From Lathyrus oleraceus (lineage: Eukaryota > Streptophyta > Magnoliopsida > Fabales > Fabaceae), in assembly GCF_024323335.1 (NCBI RefSeq), contig NC_066583.1, positions 372,377,175 through 372,441,174 of the forward strand: a stretch of 64,000 bases of DNA, in the 5' to 3' direction. Positions 1-11,999 of the stretch are shown in pieces (position 1 is the first letter of the stretch; every line of letters begins with the position of its first letter). The notes beneath the pieces were generated by a model that searched no databases, had not been told where the DNA came from, and saw only the letters and a list, made by a program, of their open reading frames with translations. The position numbers and the translations under genes are program-made.

Positions 1-5
1 ACATC

Positions 6-66
6 GCCCTGATCCTCGTTCCAGACGAGGTATGTAGGCAGGAGATCGTGCGAGGTCTCTCCGGGC
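6..66 (+). other. Three-way-junction repeat unit a
   Basis: Closing stem GCCC (6-9) with GGGC (63-66); TGAT joint; hairpin 1 CCTCGT (14-19) with ACGAGG (25-30); linker TATGTAGGCA; hairpin 2 GGAGA (41-45) with TCTCC (58-62). This is the most diverged of five units, but all three stems still pair. Inferred structured RNA or cruciform. Confidence 0.5.
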
Positions 67-172
67 ACCTTTTTTCTTTTTGTGTGTGTTGTTTGACGAT
101 TGCTAGGCTCGAGTTCCCGACTCCTTAGCAATTTGTTGTCTGTTTGTTCTTGTTGTGTGCTTGGAAGCCGGT

Positions 173-285
173 ATAAGTCCATCGAGTGGCATCTGGGTTC
201 CAGTGTGCGTGTGTTGGTTTGGATGCTGATGTAAGTCCAGTGATTGGCATTCGGGCTCCACGTTTGCCTTTGCCTGTGTTTGTTT
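173..285 (+). repeat. Two-copy ~56-bp repeat within the LTR
   Basis: A TAAGTCCA...TGGCATCTGGGTTCCA block near 173-211 recurs in diverged form near 229-266. Each copy holds short inverted repeats such as CCA/TGG and CTGG/CCAG. Function unknown. Confidence 0.4.
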
Positions 286-310
286 GTGTGCGTGTCAGCC
301 GAGCTACGAA

Positions 311-373
311 TGCTCTGATTCTCCTTCGTTCAAAGGAGATACGTATGCATAGGATGCGACATCCTAGCGAGCA
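311..373 (+). other. Three-way-junction repeat unit b
   Basis: Closing stem TGCTC (311-315) with GAGCA (369-373); TGAT-type joint; hairpin 1 CTCCTT (321-326) with AAGGAG (333-338); linker ATACGTATGCAT; hairpin 2 AGGATG (351-356) with CATCCT (360-365). All three stems pair perfectly. Confidence 0.6.
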
Positions 374-402
374 CGTGTCGTTTCCCCAGTCCGAACTACT
401 TC

Positions 403-462
403 GACTCTGATGTCTATGCCTGATAGACTAAGTAGGCCCAGGATGCGATATCCTGCCGAGTC
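403..462 (+). other. Three-way-junction repeat unit e
   Basis: Closing stem GACTC (403-407) with GAGTC (458-462); TGAT joint; hairpin 1 GTCTAT (412-417) with ATAGAC (423-428); hairpin 2 AGGAT (440-444) with ATCCT (450-454). The closing stem and hairpin 1 differ from unit b, 92 bp upstream, by paired substitutions. Confidence 0.6.
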
Positions 463-754
463 AGTTTCAGTCTTGTTTGTTTTCTTGTGTCTCTTTCAGC
501 CAGTGTGTGTGTGTGGTGTTTGTTTTAGCAACCTTTTCTTTCTTAGAGCGTGGATCCCGTCGAGTACGACGGACGTGAGGGGTGCTAATACCTTCCCCTT
601 GCGTAACCGACTCCCGATCCCATTCTCTTTGGTCGCGAGACCATTTCCTTTCCAGGTTTACTCTGAGCGTTTCCTTTCCCTCTTTTGGGATAAATAACGC
701 ACGGTGGCGGCTCTGTTGTCCTGTTTTCCCGCCGGTTTTTCGCGTAATGCGACA

Positions 755-2571
755 CAAACATCCAAGCAAGCACTCCAAAAGCAAGCAGTCTTCAATGTCT
801 TTTAGATGTATCAGATGAAATATCCCTTGAAACATACTCAAAGAGAAACATCAGATGATACCAATAAGGTCAAAATAACAAATCAGACAAGAGAGAAAGA
901 GTATAACAGATAAACCAAAGGAGTCTCTCAAGGCTTGTATCAGATGAATGACATTGGCCAAGAAAATGGTCTCAAATAATGGCATTGGCCGAGTTACTCC
1001 ATACCTCAGAGATATTGCCTACTCTAAGTCAAAAAGTTCAAACCAAGTCTCAGATAGAGATCCAACAATCCACCAATGTATCTTTTAGGGTTTTTTTATT
1101 AATTATTTTAAGGTCCTAAGGCCACAAACAAAACAAGGTCACAAACACAAAGTAATATCACAAGCACAAATACAATGGCTCAAGTGAGCAAAGTAAAAAT
1201 GACTGAAACATAAATAACTTGTATGAATGTAAATGACACTGAATGATAAATTACAAAAATTTAAATTGCATTAAGTTAAATGGCATTAAAAATAAATTTA
1301 ATACAAAGAAATGTTAGTGAATGTTAGTGAAAGAGACAATTAGTTAAGTCATTCTTTGGAAAACACTCAACCGTCCCCTCACAAGCATGAAGATATGAAC
1401 ATAGACATCATCTATGAGAAGGGCTCTAACTTGGATAAAATCAACAAGTATGCCACTAGCTCTCATAAATGGAAAAGAGGTAAAATCTTCACACAATACC
1501 ATGAGGAATGAGAGACTTACAACCTCACTTACAAAAATATTATTGCTTTCGTAATTGACACCATTTGGAGCTTGCATGATAGAGTTATGTATTTTAGAAG
1601 TTGAGAAAAATTGATTGTTCAATGATGAGGACCCAAATGGACCTATAAGTTGCCTTATGGAACATGCCCTTGTAAGTGGAATTTGACCTTTCTCAAAGAA
1701 TAAAAGTTGGATAAGACATATTTAAATGGATAATGGAACTTGGATGACCTTCATATCATAAAAATTGAGGAAGTTATGGTTCTTGGAAGTTGACCTTCTA
1801 TCTAGGGCACAAACAAAATGACCTATAATCTTTCACCATAAAAGATGACTTTCCAAGAAAAATTAGCTCTTGATGCCAACATGAAAGTTATTTTGAATGG
1901 CATAAAGAGTAACTTTTATATTGGAATCATTTTCATATGACAAAAATTGTAGGAGATAGGATCTAGGGAACCCTAGATTTGACCAGTTGACTTCTCTAGT
2001 CAAGCATCCTTGAATCAACTTGCAAACTTGAAGTTCCTTTTCTATTAGAGGCTCATGGAGGATAATATATGCTTAAGATGATATAAAATGGAGTATCCCT
2101 TGATATCCTTGACCAAATGTTGGAGAAACTTGTTGAGGAAGGCACATAAGATACCTAAATGAATTAGGGCTTCCTTGACAAACAAGCTTCAAACTCTTGG
2201 TGAATTCTTGATCACAATGACAAATAAAGAACATGGGGATCCATATATGATGCTTAGAACCAATGTAGACCTTTTCTAACTTGATCTCTTGCGTTGAGGG
2301 TCTCAAACCCTAGTTGTGAGCTTGATGAGGCACGGGTGGACACACACACACTACCTACAAAAGAAACAAAGCTACACTAGAAATATTTTTGGTATTTTGG
2401 TTAGTAAACAAAGAAACTAAAGTATGATAAAATAAAATATGCTTGGTGATCTCTCCCAATGCAAAACCCAAAGAATAATAGGTGAGGAGGATACCAAGAT
2501 GTGATCCCAATGCAAATGTCAAGTTATGAGATGTCATGAGGGATCTTAGGGGTCGAAATTGGGGTCTTACA
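755..2571 (-). mobile_element. Partial Ty3/gypsy (Ogre/Tat-like) LTR, minus strand
   Basis: Read on the minus strand the segment starts at 2571 with TGTAAGACCCC, the usual 5' terminus of Ogre-type LTRs, followed by a stretch on GGGATC/ATGTCATGAG themes. No open frame of note is present. Its other end is lost where the plus-strand LTR at 1-754 begins, so it is interpreted as an older LTR interrupted by that insertion. Assignment rests on terminus style only; a comparison with full-length elements could place it in a related gypsy lineage. Confidence 0.5.
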
Positions 2572-2574
2572 CAG

Positions 2575-3135
2575 ACTTCAGTAGATTTCGTTAGGCGAGA
2601 CTTTAAGTAAATTTCTAAAGCCAAAATTTGGTCGATTCCCTTAGGAGAGACTTTAAGTTGAATCTCTCGGACCAAATTTCAATCGAGTATCTCGGGCAAG
2701 ACTTTAAGTTAAGTCTCTCGAACAAGACTTCAGTCGAGTCCCTCATGCAAGAATTTAAGTTGAGTATCTCAAACTAGACTTCAGTTAAGTCTGTCAGGTG
2801 ATACTTTAAGATGAGCTTGTATGAAAATACTATTGATCCCTCCGATGAGTCGTTTAGATGAACATATCTGATGAGACTCTTAATCCCTCATGAGAGACAT
2901 TTAGATAAGCCTATAATATGAGACTTTTTGTTCTTCAGGCGAGGCATTTAGAGGAGGTTGTCTGATAACACTTTAAGTTAAGCCTATGCGATGAGACTCT
3001 AAGTTGAGTCCCTCCAAAGAGACTTTAAGTAGAGTCTTTTGGACTAAACTTTAGTCCAACCCCTCGGACTAGAATTCAAGTTGAACTTGTCTGACGAGAC
3101 TCTTGGTCCCTTAAGTGAGGCGTTTAGAGGAGGTG
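2575..3135. repeat. Tandem array A, ~51-bp monomer, ~11 copies
   Basis: GACTTTAAGT-type cores recur at about 2596, 2646, 2697, 2748 and 2799, a period of 50-51 bp, continuing in more diverged form to about 3135. The monomer alternates GACTTTAAGTTGAGTCTCTC with GGACAAGACTTCAGTCGAGT. No coding potential. Confidence 0.75.
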
Positions 3136-3179
3136 ATCCCCCTCCACATATAACCCATGTGTATTTCCCATTAGGGCGG

Positions 3180-3475
3180 AAATATCTTCTAGTGGAAGTC
3201 TAGCATTCATATATTACCTTAAGATGTGGCAAGGATCTTCTTGTGGAAGTCTAACGTACTTGTATTTCCTTAAGAGACGTCAATGGTCTTCTGTGGAAGT
3301 CTAACATACTTCTATTTCCTTAAGATGTGGTAATGACATTCTTATGGAAGTACAAAGTTTGTATATTGCGTTAAGAGGTGGAAAAGATCTTCCTGTGAAA
3401 GTCCAATATTGGTATATTGCCTTAAGAGGCGACAATCATATTCTTGTGGAAGTCTAACATACTTGTATTGCCTTA
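3180..3475. repeat. Tandem array B, ~51-bp monomer, 6 copies
   Basis: A CTTCTTGTGGAAGTCTAACA core with a CCTTAAGAGGTGG tail starts near 3186, 3237, 3288, 3338, 3389 and 3439. The period equals that of array A although the sequence is clearly different, so they may be two subfamilies of one satellite. Confidence 0.75.
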
Positions 3476-4340
3476 AGACTTCACAAACAAGAGGAGGTGG
3501 GGTGAATTTTGTGCTTCAGAAAAAAGTGATTTTGAAAAACTTTGGGAAGTAAAATTAGAGTTTAAAAATATTTTAAATACTTAGTAGCATGTAAAATAAT
3601 TTGCATAAAATAAATAGCAGAAAAATAAAGAGTTAAGAGAAAGAGATGAACAACATGATGTATAGAGGTTCAATCAAACAAGAAAATGGAATACTTCTCT
3701 CTCCAAGAATTGATCTTGAGAGTATCCAATAAATGTTGAGAGATTTTAGTAGGAAAGACTCGCGAACCCCCTTATACAAGGAAAAATGGTTGACATCCAA
3801 CCAAATAATACAAGACTCTGTAATATAGCAGTTTGAGTCATCTCTTCCAAACGGTAGATTGAAGTGCTTAGTCTTCTTTCCATTCGGTAGATTGAAGCGG
3901 TTAGTCTTCTCTCCACAAACAAGAATCTTGGAGTGGTTAGTCTTCATGCTTCTTAAACCTTGCAAGCTTTTATCATGGGTTGATCTCACGAATCTTAAAT
4001 ATTGATTTTACACGGGCTAATCAATAACCTTTAAGAGTTAAGTACCAGGCTAATCTCGAACCTTATCCAAGCTTTTACCACAGGCTAAAATTTAACCTAA
4101 TCTTGGTTTTATATCGGACTGACCAAGAACCTATGAAATTATAATTCGGGCTAATCTTGAACCTAAACTAGGGTTTGATTACACAATCCCCAAACTAAAG
4201 CTTTCAACAGGTTTAACTTATAACCCGATCTAAATTCCTAAATGGTTAATATTCAACCAAGGTATAAAGAAAACCCTTGGTGAATATACAATTCTTAAGT
4301 AAGGATGAAGCGGTGAATGCATTGGATGACTACATTTACA
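3476..4340 (-). mobile_element. Diverged LTR-type repeat, copy 1
   Basis: The segment resembles 15177-16000 block by block: ACTTCACA, a run of G, TTCAGAAAAA, TTTTGAAAAACTTT, ATCTTGAGAGTATCCAATAAA and then ACGGG/CGGGCTAATC repeats. Copy 2 has a minus-strand TATA box and a TGTTGG terminus, so this is taken as the same LTR family on the minus strand, lacking the outer TGTTGGACATG end. The 118-codon minus frame at 3633-3989 is not recognisable as a protein. Confidence 0.5.
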
Positions 4341-5180
4341 AAATGAAAAATTCTTAAAAGAAGAACGATATCAATTTAAATCTTTCCTCATAAGAAATCG
4401 AGAAGATTGAATCTGCAATTACACTGGCCACAAATTTGCTCAATGAGAATCACCAACACAATGATTCTTATGTTCTTGAAATTCATTTGAAGGAGCTAAA
4501 AATTGGGTTGGATTATATCTTATCTAAGATTGTTTAGTTTTTCCTATTAAGATTTTAAAGTCTTGTCTGAACTAAGGCTTGATGAAGTTTGTAGTTCATA
4601 AACCATAATGGTTTCACAAGTCTCTTCTGTTGTAGTTTTAACCTTTGAGTGAATCATCTCTTGAATTAAGTTGGTACTTGGTAGTCTGAACCTCTCTGAT
4701 TGAAGATCATTTTAAATAATGGAATTGCGCTAAAATCACCTCTCATCTTAGAAACTCTAACCCAATGTAAATGTTAAAACACAAACCATTTACTTTATTT
4801 TTTTATAGTAAGAATATTAAATCATTTCACTTAAAAAAGTGTAATCAATATATAGTTATTTTCACATCCCAAATGAGTAACCAAGGTAGTTTATCTTTGA
4901 TGTGCCTTCTAACTGCGATAGAGGAAAGCACATAATGTTATTAGCATCACAAGGTTGTAAAACATAACTTACAAGATCATTACATTGTTCACACCGTTGA
5001 TCAATTTGGGGAATAATGAGATTGTTGACTTTTAGTTTTTCCAAGCCGCGCTATGGTGGAGAAGTTTTAAAATCATTACCTTAATCAAAAAGTCAGAGAT
5101 CATTCAAGCACTAATTCAACAATCGTTTCCAATTTTCCATGGATATATTCACCACTTAAAAAGAGTGGACACTAAGCGGT
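4341..5180. other. No feature recognised
   Basis: AT-rich sequence without a convincing coding region, RNA gene or terminal repeat. The 60-codon minus frame at 4862-5044 shows no domain. Confidence 0.5.
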
Positions 5181-6235
5181 TGATACGTGGTTTTCGTACC
5201 ATTTTTACTAGTTGTTTACCTTAGTATTTTACCGTTTTGTCCGATTTGTTTTCGTTTATCATATTTTATACTTTGGTAGTGTATTTTTTTTATGTTTTCA
5301 GGTTTTAATAAGTATCTGAGGCGAAAGAGGAATAAAAATGAGCAAAGTGCGGGAAAACATCAAAATTAGAAATTCTCCATACAAAATCCAGAGGGCTTCT
5401 ACGGCCACCTGTAGTAGCTACTACGAGCCGTAACGGACAAGGCCTAGGGTTTCCTCCAAATTTGAAGTGCCACACAAAAATTAGAGACCTTCTACGGCCA
5501 CCCGTAGCAGCTGCTACGGGCCGTAGCATGAGGGTGAGGTGTCCCTTAATTTGTTTCCTTTTTTAGACCGATTTCATTTATTTTTTAAATTTGGCATGTT
5601 TAGATGTGATATTTTCTTATGTAATGACTATTGATCAGTGAGATATTGATCTCAGTTTAGGTTTTTCTATAAAACTCATAGTTAGTTGTGAGTTTAGGAA
5701 TCCAAGTTTTATTTCCTGAAGTTTTTTACATATTCTGTACTCAAGTCTCCATTGGAGCACTAGATCAAAGCTTAATCAATCAGGTTTTGTTATCTATTTT
5801 CAATTCAATAGCTTATCTATTTAAAATGTTTGTCATGGATTTGATTGTGAACACCATTTTGATCATGTTAGCCCTCACCATGAGTGAGTAGTCCATTCGG
5901 GACTAGGGCTCATGTGGCTTATCTCATGACCATTTGTATGATTAGTCACAAGTCGATTACGAGCGTCTTTTGTCAGTATTTATTTTAATACCTGAGTTCA
6001 TGCATTTTAACCCCTATACGAAATTAAAGTGTTCTCAAGCACCGATTATAGTCTAAAAGGATGTGTATCGGTACCGAAGCGCTAGTTTTTAAACAAACGA
6101 GTTCAATACAACGAAAGTGTTTGAATGAGTTTCAGAATAGTTCCAATATTTATAGCTGAGACAAAGTAAAGAATCCCTGACGAATAATACAGTCGAGCAA
6201 AAGCCAACTGATTATTCATCATCGATAGGGCAACA
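5181..6235 (+). mobile_element. Degenerate retrotransposon LTR relic with hairpins
   Basis: Begins TGATACGTGGTTTTCGTACC, a typical start of Athila-like gypsy LTRs in legumes (family knowledge, from memory). A possible CA terminus lies near 6235. No primer binding site or protein could be read, so both boundaries and the family are tentative. It carries two strong palindromes at 5411-5424 and 5493-5525. Confidence 0.35.
5393..5530. repeat. Duplicated hairpin in the LTR relic
   Basis: Two copies of a CTTCTACGGCCAC block, 94 bp apart, each lead into a palindrome. Copy 1 has GTAGTAGCTACTAC (14 bp, perfect). Copy 2 has a perfect 20-bp palindrome at 5501-5520, enclosed by TACGG/CCGTA arms (5493-5497, 5521-5525). 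The central bases differ (TAG|CTA against CAG|CTG), yet both keep pairing. Confidence 0.7.
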
Positions 6236-6535
6236 CGCTAGCAAAAGCAAGTTTTGTCCATATTTACCTATTTTTTATAAATTATGTTGAAACTCTTCTC
6301 ATAGAAGTGACTCGGATTGTACGGATGTGTCAGAGTGAGTACCATGAACCTAAGTCATGTTTGTCTCCATTGTGCTTTAAGTGATTTTTAATTAAGATAT
6401 TTTTCTATAAATGATTTTTATTAAAGCTATTTTTACAAAATCTCAAATTATTGATTTCTCTAGATATACACTGATAGATCAGAAACTCAATCCAATTGTC
6501 CATGTGGTTTGATAATATTTTACCACTTTGCACTT

Positions 6536-6598
6536 ACGGAACTCTAGTGAATGTAATATTTGAAGGTGTTACACATGTCAGTTTTACTAGAGTTCCGT
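6536..6598. repeat. 13-bp perfect inverted repeat
   Basis: ACGGAACTCTAGT (6536-6548) and ACTAGAGTTCCGT (6586-6598) are exact reverse complements around a 37-base loop. It sits in retroelement-derived DNA; role unknown. Confidence 0.7.
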
Positions 6599-6599
6599 G

Positions 6600-7819
6600 A
6601 TGGGCACCATTGTACTTGAAAAAAAAAGTACATATGCGTAGCAACCCTTAACTTGTAAGGATTGACATATGCTTTAATATTTATGTGGAGTAAGAGCAAG
6701 CTCACGAGTGTGAGAAGCTCTACTTTAAGGGTTTTTTTTGTGTGAATATCTGATTGATCTCCTCAACCCTAAGGCTTGGGTATTTTTAGAGGCTTATGGG
6801 TCTGTATTTTGGGTTTATCAGAAATAACAATCGTCCACGCGAGTAATAAGAGTGGACAGTTGACTCCCTATTTCCTAGGGAGACATGGGTCATTCCCCTG
6901 ACTCATTATTTGAACCACATATGACTAGGACACATCACCTCCCACATTTTCCTACTATGGAGAAGTCCTATGTGTCACGGGCGACGTCTTTGAGGCATGG
7001 GCAATATTATCCCGTCACATCTTGTGGATCTTTATAAATATATCACTACACATCCCAACAATAAGATTTATGTAAAAAAAACCTTACATATTATATAAAG
7101 TTCTTCATAAATTTCAAAGTATTGGGATAAAATTATGAAGACACCCTAATATTTCAAATTCAAAAGAAATAAAATGAACCTTAATGTGATGGTCCTCGAA
7201 GACACATGCATACATATAAGAAGACTTTATCAATCACTTAAAGGGGACACAAATCTTCTCATTCGCAATGGGCTATAAAACCACATCACTTTCATTCTCG
7301 ATGGAAAAATCAACAAGTTTGGTTTAAAAGATTGAGACCTTTTAATCACTAGAGTGCTTAGACAAACATATTATCACCTTCAAGTTCATCCAACTTTGTT
7401 TTGAACCATTAGAATTCATCAAAAGTCGACAACCTCATTTTCACTGCCACTAAAAGAATGCCTAAAATCACTAGGAAAAATAAAAATCTTCACCAAAATA
7501 ATTTATAATTAACCATTCCATCAAATCTTTTGGCGTGAGAATGAAATTTCTTACGAAATGAAAAATCACTTAGGGGAGTTGCAACCCCCCTCATCAAACT
7601 CAAGTTTGCTAATAATTACCATCTTTGCAAAAGTAAACCAAATAAAAAAAACACGAAACGAAAAGAAGGAAAGCATTACCTTAATAAACTAATTAAACTT
7701 AAATCACTAAAAAAACAATATTTGAATTTGGACGATATGACCCATGACCCGAAGACATACCTATAACCCTACCATCTCCTTAAGTATGAATACACGTTGC
7801 CGCCCCAATCATCTCGGAG
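6600..7819. other. Non-coding; possible LTR promoter fragment
   Basis: No gene. The stretch 6780-7060 has the style of a gypsy U3 ending in a TATA-like TTTATAAATATATC near 7031, but no LTR ends were found. The rest (7060-7819) is AT-rich without recognisable structure. Confidence 0.3.
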
Positions 7820-8109
7820 ACCTGTTCTAATTTTAAAAATGGACCTAAATTTAAAAAAAAATACAAGTATAATAATTAAAAAAAAATATATCAAAAAATA
7901 CATATATGTATTAATCAGAAATTAATTTAATTATAATTATCTTGACTTTTTATTATACTATTTTTTTTTATTATTGAGTTTTTTTCTAACATTCTATTTA
8001 TTTTTATTAATATTTATAGAAAAAAATTAAAAAATTTAAAATTTAGAGGCCCCTTAAAATTTGGGACCCTGTGCTATAGCACTTGCTGCACTTACACAAG
8101 ACCGACCCT
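7820..8109. mobile_element. Possible hAT-type MITE
   Basis: The right end reads GACCGACCCTG, the reverse of a CAGGGTCGGTC terminus as found in hAT elements. An inner block TTTAGAGGCCCCTTAAAATTT (8042 on) is roughly mirrored at the left by AATTTTAAAAATGGACC near 7831. The middle is pure AT-rich filler. The inverted repeats are imperfect and no 8-bp target duplication was found. Confidence 0.35.
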
Positions 8110-9009
8110 GCACTCATAAACATCCATTTAATCAATCAAAGTCACCAAGAATTCGCCCACATATAATCTTTAGCAAGAACATTAATCTTTGATGTATTTT
8201 TCATCATCATATATACTTAGATGAAAAGTATTAATTTGAATTTTTTTATGTTGAATGACAAATACTAACTTGAGATTAAGATTAATGTAGATAATATTAA
8301 TCAGGCAAACACCCTTATATTCTAGTGTTAGTTGGATAATTACGTATTTAATTTATGTCATATCATTTTACCAACAAAATATGAGTGTCCAACAAAACTT
8401 TTAAGAATACTAATGACCTTTCCTTATAATTGTTCTACTTTAACCAAAAAGGCAATGAGTTGTGTTGTTCCACCCGGCACCTACTTGTCAAATATTTATT
8501 CAGACTATAAAAGTATATATAAACATCCACTTATCCAGACATCATAAGAAAACAAAGCTAATACAAATGAGGCAATCGGTTTAAAGCGTGCATGGCTATA
8601 AGTAGAAATCTATAAAGTAATATTTATATAATATAATAGCTACATATTACTCATATAATTACCTTATATTGAATAGACATATATGAAATTATAAGGGTCG
8701 TATTTTTTTACACAAAAGTTTGCTAGTATGATGCACCGGTATGGGTATGGTACCGGGTACGGGTACGTGATATGTCATTTTATAAAAAATAAGGGTACCA
8801 GTACGTTAACTAATTTTTTTAAATTATAAATAATATAATATGAATGAGGATAAAACATTGTAAAACTAAAGACGATAAAAGATCATAACTTAAAAGTGAC
8901 TTGCTCGAAATAAAACTTAAGATCTATGCATGAATATAAAAATCACACTCTAACAATGTCAATGTCACTATTTCCTTCCCCGTCTTTTGTAAAAGAATAG
9001 CTTCCATGT
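8110..9009. other. Non-coding; GGTACGGGTA-type low-complexity patch
   Basis: No gene seen. At 8738-8770 short GGTATGGGTACCGGGTACG steps form a simple sequence patch, which I associate from memory with the ends of DUF659-type hAT elements; the hAT transposase relic follows on the minus strand, so this may be its 3' flank. Confidence 0.3.
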
Positions 9010-10553
9010 TTGGTTCATCAAGAGAGAGACTTACAACTTCAAGAATACCAGCCCCGTCAGAGAGACTACATTCATCTCCACCAATATCCCACATTTTTGT
9101 TTCTCCTTCATTATAATTCTTACTCTTTCTGAAAGAAGCCGAAGATTTGTATGAACAAAAACTAAATCTTCAGCTCTCTTTGGATTTAGCCTATTTCTTT
9201 TTATTGAGTGGATAAATGAATATGTGCTCCAATTTTTCTCAGCACAAGAAGAAGAACATGGTTGTGAAAGGAGTTTCAATGCGATGGATTGAAGTTTAGG
9301 GACTGCTGATCCATAAGTGATCCACCATTCATTTGGTGTCAAGTTCCACCTATCTTGTAATGAATCAAATTGACTGAGTTCACCTTCACCACTTGAGAAC
9401 TTAACAAATTCAGTAGTTGCCTCTAGCCTTTCATATTCATCTACAAAGTAACTCCTTATGCATTTTTTTCTTCCTGTGCAAATCTCATTGTCTCTATGTG
9501 GGGCAACTCGATTTGGAGATTGATCAAGTCATTGTCTGCAATAGTATCTATTACATAAAAAACTTATAAGTGTGAGGTAAGGTAACTGAAGTTTAAAAGG
9601 AAAATGATTTTTTTTAAATTTACCTTGGATTGAGAGAATGAGCCAAGCAATGAAGAGGTGTGTGACTTTTAGTCCATCTAGCAATTAGGATATTATACAC
9701 CACATCATAAGAGGATGAATTCTGACTCAACTCTTTTCCCTCTTGATTATATATTTCTAATTTGACTTTCTCAATCATAGAACCCCACTTCTCATAAACC
9801 AAATGAAGGTTTGACTCATCGGTATCACAAGAACGAAACATGTCATAGATAGGCCCTGTAAATCTTAGAATATAATCAACTTTATCCCACCATTGATCAT
9901 TTAAAATTGTTTCTTTCACAAAGGCCTCCTTTTGAACATCATCTTCTCTATATTCATACCATTGTTCACTAATTACCAAAGTTAAGAGACCCTTCTTAAT
10001 GGTTGTTAACCTCTTAAGCATAACAATAATTGATGCAAATCTTGTTTCAGAAATAGAAAGAAACATCAAATGCACACATTCTTTGAACATAGCAAATCTC
10101 ATGGAGTGATTCATAATAAAAAAATTAATATAAAAACCATCTCCAGCAATAGCAGATATCCATTTACACTCAAGATAAACAACTTCGTTATTTGGTGTAT
10201 TTTTTGGTGCACATATACTTTTAGAGCTAGATTCAACGTGTGCACTACACATGGTGTCCAAAATATATGAGGATATATTCCTTCGACAATTGAACCAACA
10301 ACCTTGCAAACATGGGCGTTATCAGTAATGATTTGAACAACATTTTCTGCTCTAACCTCTTCAATTGTGCGCAAAATTAGAGTAGCAATATAGTGTTTAT
10401 CTTTGTACTCTCCTGTCCCATCAATAGCCTTCAAGAACATTGGTCCAGAACTCGAAATTGTCATAAAGTTAATCAATGGTCTTCTTTGGGCATCTGTCCA
10501 ATCATTTGTAACTATGCTCACACCTTTTTCTGTCCAAGTATCTTTAACTGCAT
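9010..10553 (-). pseudogene. hAT-superfamily transposase remnant (DUF659 type)
   Basis: Reading the minus strand from 10553 there is a DUF659-like core: VSIVTNDWTD at about 10521, then KAIDGTGEYKDKHYIA, IITDNAHVCK and FWTPCVVHTLNLALK, the latter typical of the hAT RNase H-like fold. The frame shifts near 10230 and continues as PNNEVVYLECKW, MLKRLTTIKKG and QWWDKVDYILRF (9620-10230). A further break near 9500-9620 is followed by the hAT C-terminal dimerisation region (WWITYGSAVPKLQSIALKLL near 9320). The upstream exon boundary at 10553 is an AG, so an intron may precede it; the BED zinc-finger end was not found. At least two frame breaks mean it cannot make transposase. Terminal inverted repeats were not identified. 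Confidence 0.85.
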
Positions 10554-11999
10554 CTAAATATTATCGTTTCCATAAGAGTCATAACTATAATACAAATTAT
10601 TGCATCTAGATGAAAGATTCTATAGAAAGACTGACTAAGAATAGGGCTAATTGAATATACCTGAGGCAATAAGAAAGGTCAGAAAAGCCGAGAAGATTTA
10701 CCAAAGAAGAAGTGGTCCCTCTAAAGCGAAGAATCCTCCAAGAAGACTGTTGAAGTTGCCTGTAGAGCCACATGGATGAAGGATAACAATAGTGAAGAAG
10801 AAGAAAGTCTTGAAGGGAGAGAGACACTTCAATCGAGGAGGTAGAGAGACATGTCCTCAAACTTTGTGACAGTGAAAAGGTAGGAGGGATTCCAAATGAT
10901 ATATTTTTTCTGGTGATAATCGCAACCATTGCAATTTTAGCATTTCTTGAGTCCTCATTGATGGAGGTAGTTCCTTCGATATCATGAACTCAAACCTTTT
11001 TGAGAATATGGGACTGAAGAAAGAAAACTTGTGGCCCTACGGAGGATCGGACCTGCAAAGCTATGATGTAAAGCGATGATGTACTGTTATGATGTACAAA
11101 ATTGTGCCATCAAAGAATAAATAACTTTCACTAAACACTCTATTTTCCTTATGATTATAAAAGGTAACAATGAATCAGGGGGTGTTGTCACAAATGCCAT
11201 AGGAATATGACTAAAGTAATCAAAACCCCATAATGTCAATGTAAGACAAAGACTACATACCGCAAAGTGGTAAATACGATCCCACCCTCCTCTTGGCAGC
11301 TAGCCACTCTAGAGGAAGTGGCATGCCCATATGACATTAACATCGAACTAGGTATTCACCAAAGACATCCAATAAAACTTTTAGGACGATCTTGTAAGAT
11401 AAGTTATCTCCTAGAGAAACAAACTTGGTATTGAAATAAATACCATGTAAACATGTAAAAACAATGGTAAGTAACAAAGACTGAAATATACATTGTAGGG
11501 AAGGAACCATAAAGTTTCCTTATTAAATAAAGATACATAGATGTCGGGTTCGAGCACACCAAAAAATGTCTAATGCACCAAGGAAACCGGCTTCCGTTTT
11601 CCATCTCTTGGTCAGAACATACTTGCTCTTGAGATAGGCTCAGTGGGATAAGAATACTCGACATGCTGCAAAGCATTTTCAAAAGATTCATTTGCAATAG
11701 AATAACTCTCTCATAATGACTCAGTGTACTCCTTGGATAAGGCGAGGTTCTCAAGACACATCTCATTAAGGCCATATCCAGCATTCTCCTAGCCTTCTTG
11801 AGACTCTTTCAAAGATGTCTCAATCTCTTCTATCCTTTTCAGAGTAGGATCCATGGACCTATTTTCTTCATCGATATAAGCCTCCTCCCTAGATAACGAC
11901 GTCTAAAGAGAAAATAAGGTTTTTTTATTCTTTGTTTCTTTCTTCACAAGGAACTTCACCTTTTCAACCAAGTGCATGGATACCCAAAAGGGTCCACAA
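10554..11999. other. Non-coding repeat-derived sequence
   Basis: No convincing protein. Near 11030-11060 the minus strand reads CTTTGCAGGTCCGATCCTCC, a motif common at the end of gypsy LTRs (U5), so an LTR fragment on the minus strand is possible. The long minus frames at 10606-10929 and 11404-11784 have no recognisable domain. Confidence 0.3.

Larger units (their letters stand above)
1..754 (+). mobile_element. 3' part of an Ogre-like Ty3/gypsy LTR
   Basis: The last ~210 bases (from about 548) match the end of the solo LTR at 19570-21335: a GTGGATCCCGT start, a GGGTGCTAATACCTTCCC block, a TTTGGGATAAATAACGCACGG block, and a terminus ending GCGACA. That sequence style is typical of the Ogre/Tat lineage of legume gypsy elements (family knowledge). 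No primer binding site follows the terminus, so it is a solo LTR or a 3' LTR; its start lies outside the window. It abuts opposite-strand LTR sequence at 755, so it probably inserted there; the flanking 5 bases are CAAAC. The short reading frames inside are not genes. Confidence 0.7.

Noticed and set aside
186..841. Several overlapping frames at the left edge
   Set aside because: They lie in LTR sequence that recurs at 19570-21335 with frame-changing differences.
6780..7060. Host gene promoter with TTTATAAATA
   Set aside because: No coding region follows; better read as a retroelement U3 fragment.
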